From Psychroserpens burtonensis DSM 12212 (GTDB lineage: Bacteria; Bacteroidota; Bacteroidia; Flavobacteriales; Flavobacteriaceae): DNA of 64,000 nt. The stretch is from positions 62,001 to 126,000 of the forward strand of contig NZ_AUDE01000011.1 of the NCBI RefSeq assembly GCF_000425305.1, in the 5' to 3' direction. The notes under the pieces were generated by a model. It saw only the letters and a list, made by a program, of their open reading frames with translations. It was not told the origin of the DNA and did not search any database. Within the stretch, counting starts at the first letter, position 1, and every line of letters starts with the position of its first letter. The translations under genes and the position numbers were made by a program. Below, one piece after another: positions 1 to 7,420 of this stretch.

Positions 1-871
1 CTTTTTCACCATAAACGGAATCGATACCTATTGATTTTTCATAGGCATCCAATGAAAAAGGAGCTTTTGCCATTTCTGAACGTTCAGCATCAGAAAGATC
101 TTCAACCTTATCATAAAACCCAGGAATGCTGATGTGATTATTCTCGTCATGTAAAGACGCAATCATTTTGGTTAAAATATTTATTGGATTTGCTACAGCA
201 CCTCCATATAATCCAGAATGAAGATCGCGGTTTGGACCAGTAACTTCAACTTCAACATAACTTAATCCACGAAGACCAGTAGTGATTGACGGTACATCTT
301 GAGCTATCATTCCTGTATCTGATATGAGTATGACATCATTCTTCAGTTTTTCTTGATTAGCTTTCACAAACGTAGAAAGATTTACACTGCCAACCTCTTC
401 TTCTCCTTCAATCATGAATTTGACGTTACATGGTAATTGATTGGTCTCTGTCATAAACTCCATAGCCTTGACATGCATATACATTTGACCTTTATCGTCA
501 CAAGCACCGCGAGCAAATATCGCGCCTTCTGGATGAATAGCTGTTTTCTTGATTACAGGTTCATAAGGTGGTGAATCCCATAATTCAATAGGATCTGCAG
601 GTTGTACATCATAATGTCCATAAACGAGAATGGTAGGTAAGTTTTTATCTATTGTTTTTTCGCCATATACGATTGGGAAACCTTGAGTTTCACAAATTTC
701 AACATGATCACAACCAGCCTTTAAAAGACTGTCTTTAATAATGTCTGCAGTTTGAAACACATTATCCTTGTAAGCAGGATCTGCACTTACAGATGGTATT
801 TTAAGAAGGTCTATAAGTTCATTCAGAAATCTATCTTTATGTTCTTCAATATAGGATTGAAAATGTAGCAT
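1..871 (-). CDS. M20 family dipeptidase (partial, C-terminus outside the window)
   Basis: The reading frame starts with ATG at 871 and stays open to base 1, giving the first 290 residues. This is a zinc metallopeptidase that hydrolyses dipeptides or short peptides in the cytoplasm. The M20 signatures are visible: VYGHYDVQPADP carries the first metal-binding His and the catalytic Asp, ARGACDDKGQ carries the bridging Asp, and EGEEEVGS carries the catalytic Glu pair. A lid-domain stretch (TGLRGLSYVEVEVTGP) and the conserved HSGLYGG motif follow, so the protein is probably full length beyond the edge at about 460 residues. It reads away from the tRNA gene and appears to be monocistronic at its 5' side. 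The family assignment is firm; the exact substrate is not determined. Confidence 0.93.
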   Translation of the reverse strand, partial: MLHFQSYIEEHKDRFLNELIDLLKIPSVSADPAYKDNVFQTADIIKDSLLKAGCDHVEICETQGFPIVYGEKTIDKNLPTILVYGHYDVQPADPIELWDSPPYEPVIKKTAIHPEGAIFARGACDDKGQMYMHVKAMEFMTETNQLPCNVKFMIEGEEEVGSVNLSTFVKANQEKLKNDVILISDTGMIAQDVPSITTGLRGLSYVEVEVTGPNRDLHSGLYGGAVANPINILTKMIASLHDENNHISIPGFYDKVEDLSDAERSEMAKAPFSLDAYEKSIGIDSVYGEK

Positions 872-940
872 ATTTTAGTTGTTTTAAGATTCTTTCAAAA
901 ATACAAAATCAATAAGCAATATTTTCTTAAATAAAGTTAA

Positions 941-970
941 TTGAATTAAGAAACTATTTTTTATATTTGC
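941..970 (+). promoter_or_regulatory. Bacteroidota-type promoter of tRNA-Leu
   Basis: TATATTTG at 962-969 matches the TAnnTTTG -7 box of the primary sigma factor of Bacteroidota. A TTG at 941-943 lies 18 bases upstream, which is the expected place for the -33 element. The tRNA begins about 20 bases downstream. Confidence 0.6.
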
Positions 971-989
971 AATCCCTTTTGGGACAAAT

Positions 990-1071
990 GCAGGCGTGGT
1001 GGAATTGGTAGACACGCTAGACTTAGGATCTAGTGCTTTACGGTGTGGGAGTTCGAGTCTCCCCGCCTGTA
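990..1071 (+). tRNA. tRNA-Leu(UAG)
   Basis: An 82-base cloverleaf can be folded by hand. The acceptor stem pairs GCAGGCG with CGCCTGT, including a G.U first pair. The anticodon stem CTAGA/TCTAG closes the loop CTTAGGA, giving anticodon UAG for leucine CUN codons. A long variable arm, typical of class II tRNALeu, precedes the T arm, which contains GTTCGAG. CCA is not encoded. The 3' end from 1050 to 1072 is duplicated at 15786-15808, which marks the gene as the integration target of the element downstream. The tRNA itself is intact. Confidence 0.96.
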
Positions 1072-1072
1072 C
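1050..1072 (+). other. attL core (tRNA-Leu 3' end repeat)
   Basis: These 23 bases, from within the T arm to just past the discriminator base, are identical to 15786-15808. The copy here restores the complete tRNA; the far copy is an isolated fragment of it. A direct repeat of a tRNA 3' end bracketing a tyrosine recombinase gene is the classic footprint of site-specific integration. Confidence 0.93.
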
Positions 1073-1073
1073 A

Positions 1074-1115
1074 ATAAGCCTTGTAAATCATTGATTTTCA
1101 AGGCTTTATTTTTTT
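1074..1115 (+). terminator. Intrinsic terminator after tRNA-Leu, carried by the integrated element
   Basis: AAGCCTTG and CAAGGCTT form an 8-bp stem around a 17-base loop, followed by a run of Ts. It lies just inside the element, so it replaces the host terminator now displaced to 15815-15847 and would keep tRNA transcription from entering the element. Confidence 0.75.
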
Positions 1116-1136
1116 GGTTGACAATGGAGTTGACAA
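1116..1136 (+). promoter_or_regulatory. Candidate arm-type integrase binding sites (left end)
   Basis: Two GTTGACAA repeats lie 12 bp apart in the layout GGTTGACAA-N3-AGTTGACAA. The same layout, orientation and spacing occur at 15657-15677 beside the integrase gene. A pair of matching short repeats just inside both element ends is what is expected of integrase arm sites. The alternative is a regulatory operator that happens to be duplicated. Confidence 0.55.
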
Positions 1137-1300
1137 ACTCAAGGTGTTTAATTCAATCTTTATTCCATTATTTACTGAAATCATCACTTTTAGTGCCTAC
1201 AGGGAATAAGATATGATACCAAAGAGAATTTAATGCATATCTTAGATATCTAAACCAATAAAGTTTCTTTTTTATCATAATTAAATTTAGTTTTCGGTAT

Positions 1301-1442
1301 TATTGCCAACGGTCTTGTGTATGGTTAGTTGCGTGATTAAGGAACTAATTTAGCAAATAAATCACAGATAGAATATTCCGCAGGAATGTTCGTAAGTCGG
1401 CAGTGAACAAGCAATTAATTATACACCGTGTTGTATGTAGTT
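1301..1442. repeat. Cassette-boundary-like inverted-repeat element A
   Basis: The arms GTGTATGGTTAGTTGC (1317-1332) and GCAATTAATTATACAC (1411-1426) pair over 16 positions on the plus strand: 13 Watson-Crick pairs and 3 G.T wobbles. On the minus strand the same three positions are A.C mismatches. Inside lie GTGATT/AATCAC and a small hairpin GAATATTCC-gca-GGAATGTTC at 1371-1391. The element ends with GTTGTATGTA at 1430-1439, the reverse complement of TACATACAAC at 2136-2145 on the other side of the next gene. The interval 1140-1300 before it shows no gene or structure that I can support. Confidence 0.65.
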
Positions 1443-1445
1443 TTT

Positions 1446-2123
1446 TTATTCAAAATATTTTTGAACTTTGTATTCTATTCCAATGTTAGATGTATTTATA
1501 ACTTCAATTCTTGATCCTTTAAAGCCTATTATTTTTCCTTCGTTTAAGTCGTATGATAAATCTTGGTTAAAGGCAGGGCGAATCATATTATTTATGAACT
1601 CGCGATATGTGAATTTTACAACATCACCTTCTTTTCCATTATAAATTAGTTCTTTTTTAAAACAATCTTCACAATTTTTATCAACTATTGTGGTTTTAAT
1701 AACTTCAATATTGCCCTTTTTAGATTGTTTGGTTATAAATCCTTTTCCACTGTTTTTTACATAAGGAATATAAATTTTTGTTTCGGTATTATAAGCGACT
1801 CCTACTGTGCCTCGAGGATAGCGATATTCTTCATCATAACAATATAACATCCATATTTCTCTTGTAATACCATAGTACGGTAATTTGTCTCCAGCTTTAA
1901 TTGGGTATTTAATAATTCCAATCTTTAATTCAGGCGAGGATATAACTTCTAATGCTTGAGTGATTTTTTCATAACCAGATACTATAATTGAATTTCCAAT
2001 TTCGGCTGTATATATTTCATTAAGTTCTTTAGTATTATATAATTCGGATTCTATGAAGTCATTTTGTCCAAATGCAAGTATTGGAAAAATTAAAAGAATT
2101 AAGGTCTTAAATTGTGTTCTCAT
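1446..2123 (-). CDS. Secreted protein of unknown function (cargo gene)
   Basis: I do not recognise the family. The preferred start is the ATG at 2123, which gives 225 residues beginning MRTQFKTLILLIFPILAFGQ, a clean Sec signal peptide with the Ala/Gly-Gln end common in Bacteroidota. A longer reading frame to 2201 exists, but its extra 26 residues come from the adjacent repeat element and are unlikely to be coding. The mature part has no obvious catalytic motif; a CxxC (EDCF region, NCEDCF) is present mid-protein. The gene stands alone between repeat elements A and B, which carry inverted 10-bp ends, so it looks like a single-gene cassette. It is probably exported to the periplasm or surface. 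Confidence 0.7.
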   Translation of the reverse strand: MRTQFKTLILLIFPILAFGQNDFIESELYNTKELNEIYTAEIGNSIIVSGYEKITQALEVISSPELKIGIIKYPIKAGDKLPYYGITREIWMLYCYDEEYRYPRGTVGVAYNTETKIYIPYVKNSGKGFITKQSKKGNIEVIKTTIVDKNCEDCFKKELIYNGKEGDVVKFTYREFINNMIRPAFNQDLSYDLNEGKIIGFKGSRIEVINTSNIGIEYKVQKYFE

Positions 2124-2135
2124 ATTTTTTTTAAT

Positions 2136-2310
2136 TACATACAACGGTCTTGTATATGAAACGTAGTGCGGAAAATAAGCGACTACTTTTCGGATAAGCA
2201 CAAGCCGAATTTTTAAATTTTACTGATTATTTTATTTTTGGCAATTCGTCAAATTTAAAAATTTGGCGACTTCCTAAAAATGCCTGAACCTTCCTGTTAG
2301 CCACAGGTTT
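2136..2310. repeat. Cassette-boundary-like element B (appears chimeric)
   Basis: The left end repeats that of element A (AACGGTCTTGTATATG at 2143-2158 against AACGGTCTTGTGTATG at 1308-1323). The interior contains GCCGAATTTTTAAATTT (2204-2220) and its near-perfect inverse at 2251-2267. The right end, CTGTTAGCCAC, resembles the right end of element C, not that of A, and I find no partner for the left outer arm. It therefore looks like halves of two element types joined. The region also covers the 3' end of the nuclease gene. Confidence 0.55.
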
Positions 2311-3172
2311 TGTTTATTTTTTCCAATATTACTTTCAAATCTGTATTATAATCAATTGAAAATAGTGTTTTTTCTTTAACTTTTTCATTCTTCCACTTTT
2401 CAATATTAAATTCCGTTTCGTTTATTCTAATTTTTAAACGATAATCATCTTTTCTAATATCTAAAAATCCTCCATTAATATTATTGTAAAATTCATTTAC
2501 AATATCATTCTCTAATAGATATTTACTTAATTCATTTAGTTTGTTATGCCTTTTTGAGCGGATTCTACGGTTTTTAATTGTCTGAATAAAATCTTTCAAG
2601 TAGAACGAGTTTTCGTCATTATTATTAAAATAATCATTTGGTAGTTTATCTGTTATATTTTCAATAAAATCACTTAATTGTATTTGCTTAAATTCTTTAT
2701 TGTTTTCGAGATAAGTTTTTGTTTTTTCTAATGGTATTTTGCTATAAGGTGTTAGAATTACAAAATATTGATTTTTATTAGAATAATGTTTATCAATGTA
2801 TTTTTTGTAGATTTCTAATGGATTATTGAAATCGTGATTTATTTTAAACTCTATACAGATAACAAAATCATCGGTTTCTATTAATATATCAATTCGTTTA
2901 TCCTTTTCTGTTTTTACTTCCGTTTTTACTTTTGTGTTCTTTATTGATATTTTATTAAATGGGTTAGAAACATTATTCTTTAATAAACCACTTTTATCAT
3001 ATGGTATTAAGTTGTAGCATTCAGTATTCAGCAATGTGTTTATAAATAAACTATCCAAATTATGCTTTTCATTAGGTCTAAAATAGAATGCTAATAAATT
3101 AGCTATTGGAACTTCTTTATTATGAACTTTTAAGACTTCTAAAAATGTTTTTTTTGGATTTTGTGAATTCAT
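2297..3172 (-). CDS. PD-(D/E)XK nuclease superfamily protein
   Basis: This 291-residue protein carries a PD-(D/E)XK nuclease core: Asp95 in RIDILIE, then after a beta-hairpin the Glu108-Phe-Lys110 of IEFKI. The arrangement resembles the PDDEXK_4 family of putative DNA nucleases in defence and mobile DNA. An N-terminal helical part (residues 1-80) and a Lys/Asn-rich C-terminal part flank the core. There is no signal peptide, so it should act in the cytoplasm. It lies 62 bp downstream of the unknown gene that overlaps the restriction enzyme gene, so the three may form one transcript. A role in restricting foreign DNA is inferred from the fold and neighbours only. Confidence 0.72.
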   Translation of the reverse strand: MNSQNPKKTFLEVLKVHNKEVPIANLLAFYFRPNEKHNLDSLFINTLLNTECYNLIPYDKSGLLKNNVSNPFNKISIKNTKVKTEVKTEKDKRIDILIETDDFVICIEFKINHDFNNPLEIYKKYIDKHYSNKNQYFVILTPYSKIPLEKTKTYLENNKEFKQIQLSDFIENITDKLPNDYFNNNDENSFYLKDFIQTIKNRRIRSKRHNKLNELSKYLLENDIVNEFYNNINGGFLDIRKDDYRLKIRINETEFNIEKWKNEKVKEKTLFSIDYNTDLKVILEKINKTCG

Positions 3173-3234
3173 ATTTTGGGAAAATGTTATAATAAATATT
3201 ATAAATGTGTTTCTAAATAAATTAGCTATAGTAT

Positions 3235-3912
3235 TTAACTTTTTGTTTTATTCAATTTTTCAATATCAAAACCTACTCTTTGAGCTTTTTCATACATCCA
3301 AATTTGAGCTTGTTGTATTATAGAATCAATTGTCTTATTCATCCAAACAGCTGAACCAAATTTTTCGCTTTCTGGAACAAATGAATCGTGAAACCCTATT
3401 GACATATTAATAATTCTTTCTTTATCATCAGCAACTTTTAAAGATGAAAAAATATGTGACTTTTCTAAATGTACAAATGAATTAGCTGCTTTATATATAT
3501 CAGTAACCCATTCCATATTTTCAACTTTTGAAATTTCAGTATATAGTAAAAAATCACTTAAGTTTTGTTTAGTTCCTCTAAGTTTCATCTTCTTTATTAA
3601 TTCACCTCCCATAACTTTAGAGGCAAAAGTATTTCTGTCGTATTCTGAAATAATTGAAGCATACAATCGTAACAATGTGTCAATATTAATTCTTACTAAT
3701 GGAGCAGCTGCAATAAAATTGTTATCTCTAATTAATGATGTATATGCCTTAGAAATATTAACAGTGCGGTTTAATGCAGCAATCAAAAAAATATCAAATA
3801 TTTCCATTTTGGGAGTAATTGCCGTTAGCTGTTGCCCCATATTGATAATTGCTTTTGATTTATTGTCAATCTCAATAAGCAACTGTTCTTTTGTTAGTGT
3901 TACGTAGCTCAT
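3235..3912 (-). CDS. Helical protein of unknown function coupled to the restriction-modification gene
   Basis: This 225-residue, mostly helical protein starts at an ATG that overlaps the stop codon of the upstream restriction-modification gene by 4 bp (ATGA), so translation is probably coupled. The segment PLVRINIDTLLRLYA followed by a long helical region and a late NSFVHLEKSHIF motif resembles the DUF5677-type, HEPN-like helical proteins found with defence genes. I cannot confirm a catalytic R-x4-6-H motif. No signal peptide or membrane segment is visible. A role as an accessory or regulatory partner of the neighbouring enzyme is an inference from the overlap. Confidence 0.62.
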   Translation of the reverse strand: MSYVTLTKEQLLIEIDNKSKAIINMGQQLTAITPKMEIFDIFLIAALNRTVNISKAYTSLIRDNNFIAAAPLVRINIDTLLRLYASIISEYDRNTFASKVMGGELIKKMKLRGTKQNLSDFLLYTEISKVENMEWVTDIYKAANSFVHLEKSHIFSSLKVADDKERIINMSIGFHDSFVPESEKFGSAVWMNKTIDSIIQQAQIWMYEKAQRVGFDIEKLNKTKS

Positions 3913-6900
3913 TCAATCTCAATATTATCAATTTCTTTCATCAATTTGTCCGTTTCTGAAAGAGCAACTATTATTTTCTGATAATGCATAATCTCATCAA
4001 ATTCTAATATTCTTTCTCTGCGGTCTTTCAACCACTTTTGGGCAGGTTGATAACCTCCAATATATAATTCCCAAGCTGTTAATGGTATATTTTCAAAATA
4101 TTGCTCATCATTTATCCAAACCTTTCCTTTTGAGTTGTCAATTGGTTCATATCCTATATCGTTTTTTGACAGTTTTCTAGTTATTTTATTATCACCACTT
4201 TTAGGGTAACTGGAAATATATTCTTCGACCTTTGGGGTTTCTAATAAATGAAATTGGCGTAATTCACCTCCTAATTTTACTAATTGCAAAAAGGTTTCTT
4301 TATCTTTTGGGAAAGGAATTCTTGCGAAGTCTATTTTTAATAATTCTTTGTATTTTTTTCTATAATTAGGTGAATGTAAAACAGCATATATGTAATCTAA
4401 AATATCAATTGGGGCAAAACAATTTTTAGTTAATTCTTTTTCATTAGTGAATGTCAAATCTAATTTTTCAGCAATTTCATTTACAATCTCTGAATTTAGA
4501 TTAGGTATTCTTTCTGGGGCATTTATAAGCGTTTGCTGTTGATTAATTTCATTATCTATATATAAAGGCAAATGATAAGATTGAATTGTTCTTTCTGCGC
4601 ATTTCATTTCAGACATTAGATTTGTAATAAAAAAGCTATCTATAGTGTCTGACTTATTTTGTCTACCTAACAATAAAGCAAGATTGTTTCCTGATAACAT
4701 ATGTTTCATAGTCTTACCTCTTGGATAACCAATAAATCCTTTTGATTTTCCAGTGTAAAATGTCCATTTATTGTCAAAAGGACGATGTGTTATCTTGACT
4801 ATTTTAGGTTTGTTATTTCTTAAATCTTCTTTTGCGTATGGAATCTTCCAATCTCTATTATCAGCAACTAAATTGTATTTATTTCTAATTTCTTCATCAT
4901 CTAAATTAAAAAAGTCATTTTTGATTTGCTCTAACTCTTTCTGCTTATATTGTAAGCAAAGAGCATCTCTTTTTGTTTGTATTCCAGTATTATAATTACT
5001 GAAGAGCTCATTTACTTTAAAGCCTTTTTGATAAATATCTTTATTTGAAAAGTCTTTTGGAACAAAAAAGTAATATGGTTCTTGGTATTTAATGCTATTC
5101 CAAGAAATTGAATTAAAATTGTTATTAATTAAGAATTCATATTTAAAATCTCTAACTCCATAGACATCAGTGTGAAACACCTTTCCTAAAGTTTTTCCTT
5201 TTTTCTTTTTTGACTTAACAAAAATATTAATTGAAACACCTGTCATAATATCAAATACATTTTGGTCTACAGTTCCATCTGGTGATGTTTCTTTCTTTTT
5301 AGCATTTCCGTGTAAATCTATTATATAAATACTATCGAAAGTTTCGAGTAGATTTTTACGCATTTGTCTATGTGTAACTCCATCAAGAAAACTATTACTT
5401 GAAATATATGCTAAAATACCTTCTCCATTTTTATCTATATAATGTTGACCATAACGAATGAATTTAATGTAATCATCATCAATATTTATTTTACGTTCAT
5501 TTAAGTCTTTTTTGTAATCAATTAATAAGTTTTGTATCCATTTCCCTTTATTACTACTACTAATTGCGTACGGTGGATTACCAATTACACACATTACAGG
5601 TGTGTCTCGTTTTATATGGTTTGCTTCATTCGCTTCACTACTTAACCAATTTGCAAATAAAGTACCTGTATCTGGATGAGCTTCTTCTAAACTATTGGTT
5701 AGATAAACTCTTGTTCTTTGGTTTTTAGTTGGTTTAAAACCAGATTCTTTTAACAACAAATCTAATTGTAAATGTGCCATTGCATAACTTGCCATTAAGA
5801 GCTCAAAACCATTTAGACGTGGTAAAAGATGATTTTCAACATAGCCACTCCAAATACCTTCTTGACCTTTAAATTTTTTGTTTATATGTTTTATTACTTC
5901 GGCTAAAAAAGTGCCAGTTCCTGTGGCTGGGTCAAGAATTTGAACTTTATGCACCTTTTGGTCTACTTCTTTATATCCGCTTTTAAAATTTTTATTTGGG
6001 ATGTCGGTTTTTACTTTGATAGTCGTTTTACTTGTATCGGCAAGACCTTGTGGTAAATCAAATTCCGTTTTTAAAATATTATCAACAGCACGAACAATAA
6101 AATTTACAATAGGAGCAGGAGTGTACCAAACTCCTCTTTGTACTTTTAGTTCAGGGTCATATTCACTTAAAAAATCTTCGTAAAAATGGATGATTGGGTC
6201 TTCCATTTTTGTTGACTTTCCGTAATTTTTAAGAATTTCTTCTACATTACACGCTAAAAATATTTCAGTTAGGTTATCTACAATCCATTTAATTCGGTCG
6301 TCAATATCTGGTCCAGCAATGTAACCAAAGAGTTTTCTTAAAAACGGATTTGATTTCGGAATCAATTCAGAAGCTTCTTGTCGGCTGAAAGTATCTAAAG
6401 TAGGGTCGTGTAAACGAGCAGCAAACATTCCATAAGCTATCGTTTGAGCATAAACATCTGCAAATCCTTTTGGAGTAATATCGTGAATCAGAATATTTTT
6501 AAAGGCAATCATTTGCTCCTTTAAAGTACTGTCTTCATTATGCGTTTCATCACTTGTTAAAGCATTTTCAATAACATCAGAAAGAAGGCGAGCTTTACCC
6601 GCCATCATTTCTGCTAATTTTTTAGAACTTTTGATGTTTTGTCCAATGTGAGTACAAAAGTCTTTGATTAGATTTTCAAATGTTGCAAAATTTTGAGGAA
6701 GGGCAACAATTCCTTTTTCAGTTATTTCTGCAATGGCAATTTTTGTGATAAATTCCCCGTCATTGTATAAATGAAAATCTATGTAATCCGTAAAAATCAG
6801 ATTGTCTAATGATGCTTTATATCGGTCAAATTGTTCTTTGTTTACCGATTTCTTTTTTCCTTCAAGGTCTTTGTCTCCAATATCTTTTGCTTCAATAAAT

Positions 6901-7094
6901 CCTACGGGAATATCTTTTTTTGTCAAGATATAGTCAGGTGCTCCGCAAGATTGTCTTTTCGGTTCGTTCGTAGCTCTTACTTCAGGGATTAAACTTTCAA
7001 TCAGTTGCTGTAAATCTCCTCTAAAAGTATGTTCAGTAGCGTTTCCGAGTTTATATCTCTGATTTATGTTGTCAATGTAATTTTCTATTGTCAT
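3909..7094 (-). CDS. Type ISP / type IIG-like restriction-modification enzyme
   Basis: This 1061-residue single polypeptide combines cleavage, methylation and target recognition. The N-terminal nuclease has GAPDYIL (Asp54) and GFIEAK (Glu68, Lys70), a PD-ExK core. A helical coupler follows to about residue 320. The amino-methyltransferase domain has the AdoMet motif DPATGTGTF at 388-396 and the catalytic NPPY at 506-509, which indicates N6-adenine methylation. The C-terminal third (from about 700) contains motifs of type ISP specificity domains (RPFDNKWTFYTGKSKG, FARIPFPK). I see no helicase motifs between nuclease and methylase, unlike LlaGI-type enzymes, so it is closer to a type IIG or short ISP enzyme. 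It lies in a mobile element and its 3' end overlaps the next gene. The recognition site is unknown. Confidence 0.85.
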   Translation of the reverse strand: MTIENYIDNINQRYKLGNATEHTFRGDLQQLIESLIPEVRATNEPKRQSCGAPDYILTKKDIPVGFIEAKDIGDKDLEGKKKSVNKEQFDRYKASLDNLIFTDYIDFHLYNDGEFITKIAIAEITEKGIVALPQNFATFENLIKDFCTHIGQNIKSSKKLAEMMAGKARLLSDVIENALTSDETHNEDSTLKEQMIAFKNILIHDITPKGFADVYAQTIAYGMFAARLHDPTLDTFSRQEASELIPKSNPFLRKLFGYIAGPDIDDRIKWIVDNLTEIFLACNVEEILKNYGKSTKMEDPIIHFYEDFLSEYDPELKVQRGVWYTPAPIVNFIVRAVDNILKTEFDLPQGLADTSKTTIKVKTDIPNKNFKSGYKEVDQKVHKVQILDPATGTGTFLAEVIKHINKKFKGQEGIWSGYVENHLLPRLNGFELLMASYAMAHLQLDLLLKESGFKPTKNQRTRVYLTNSLEEAHPDTGTLFANWLSSEANEANHIKRDTPVMCVIGNPPYAISSSNKGKWIQNLLIDYKKDLNERKINIDDDYIKFIRYGQHYIDKNGEGILAYISSNSFLDGVTHRQMRKNLLETFDSIYIIDLHGNAKKKETSPDGTVDQNVFDIMTGVSINIFVKSKKKKGKTLGKVFHTDVYGVRDFKYEFLINNNFNSISWNSIKYQEPYYFFVPKDFSNKDIYQKGFKVNELFSNYNTGIQTKRDALCLQYKQKELEQIKNDFFNLDDEEIRNKYNLVADNRDWKIPYAKEDLRNNKPKIVKITHRPFDNKWTFYTGKSKGFIGYPRGKTMKHMLSGNNLALLLGRQNKSDTIDSFFITNLMSEMKCAERTIQSYHLPLYIDNEINQQQTLINAPERIPNLNSEIVNEIAEKLDLTFTNEKELTKNCFAPIDILDYIYAVLHSPNYRKKYKELLKIDFARIPFPKDKETFLQLVKLGGELRQFHLLETPKVEEYISSYPKSGDNKITRKLSKNDIGYEPIDNSKGKVWINDEQYFENIPLTAWELYIGGYQPAQKWLKDRRERILEFDEIMHYQKIIVALSETDKLMKEIDNIEIE

Positions 7095-7120
7095 ATTTCA
7101 ATTCTCATTATTCTCGGTGA

Positions 7121-7200
7121 GCGTTGGCTAAAAATAGCTCTTTTGGTTTTTAAGCTTTGGCTGTAACGTTGGCAAAAACCAAATGTGCTATTTGTGCGGC
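7121..7200. repeat. Inverted-repeat element C-prime, upstream of the restriction gene
   Basis: AAATAGC (7132-7138) and TTGGTTTTT (7143-7151) are mirrored by AAAAACCAA (7174-7182) and GCTATTT (7187-7193), with 4-base unpaired steps on both sides. It begins with GCGTTGGCTAA, similar to the ends of the other elements. It sits directly beside element C with no gene between them. Confidence 0.55.
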
Positions 7201-7220
7201 TGGTTTTTTTTCAGCTTGCA

Positions 7221-7420
7221 GGTAACGTCTCGGCTATGGTTAGTGCGGGAATTAAAAGTAATTAATTTCCGATTAAGCACTTAGCCAAAACTTTTTGTTT
7301 TGTTTTATCTTTTTATTTTTAAAGCCAAATCAAAAAGATTTGGCGGACTTGGTTAAATGCATTAAACTTTGGGGTAAGCACCAAAACCCGTATTAATTAT
7401 AGCCATTGTTAGCCACTGCC
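7221..7420. repeat. Cassette-boundary-like element C
   Basis: GGCTATGGTTAGTGCGGG (7232-7249) pairs with CCCGTATTAATTATAGCC (7387-7404) over 18 positions on the plus strand: 14 Watson-Crick pairs and 4 G.T wobbles. The core TATGGTTAGT is shared with element A, but the outer stem differs on both arms (GGC/GCC here, GTG/CAC there), so pairing is kept while sequence changes. The interior has a second stem built from GCCAAA-type sequences (7283-7300 and 7321-7345). It ends ATTGTTAGCCAC (7405-7416), the inverse of 9121-9132 across the next gene. Together with 7121-7200 this accounts for most of the 314-base gap between genes. Confidence 0.68.

Noticed and set aside
2124..2201. N-terminal extension of the secreted cargo protein
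   Set aside because: It would place 26 residues ahead of a complete signal peptide, and it overlaps repeat element B.
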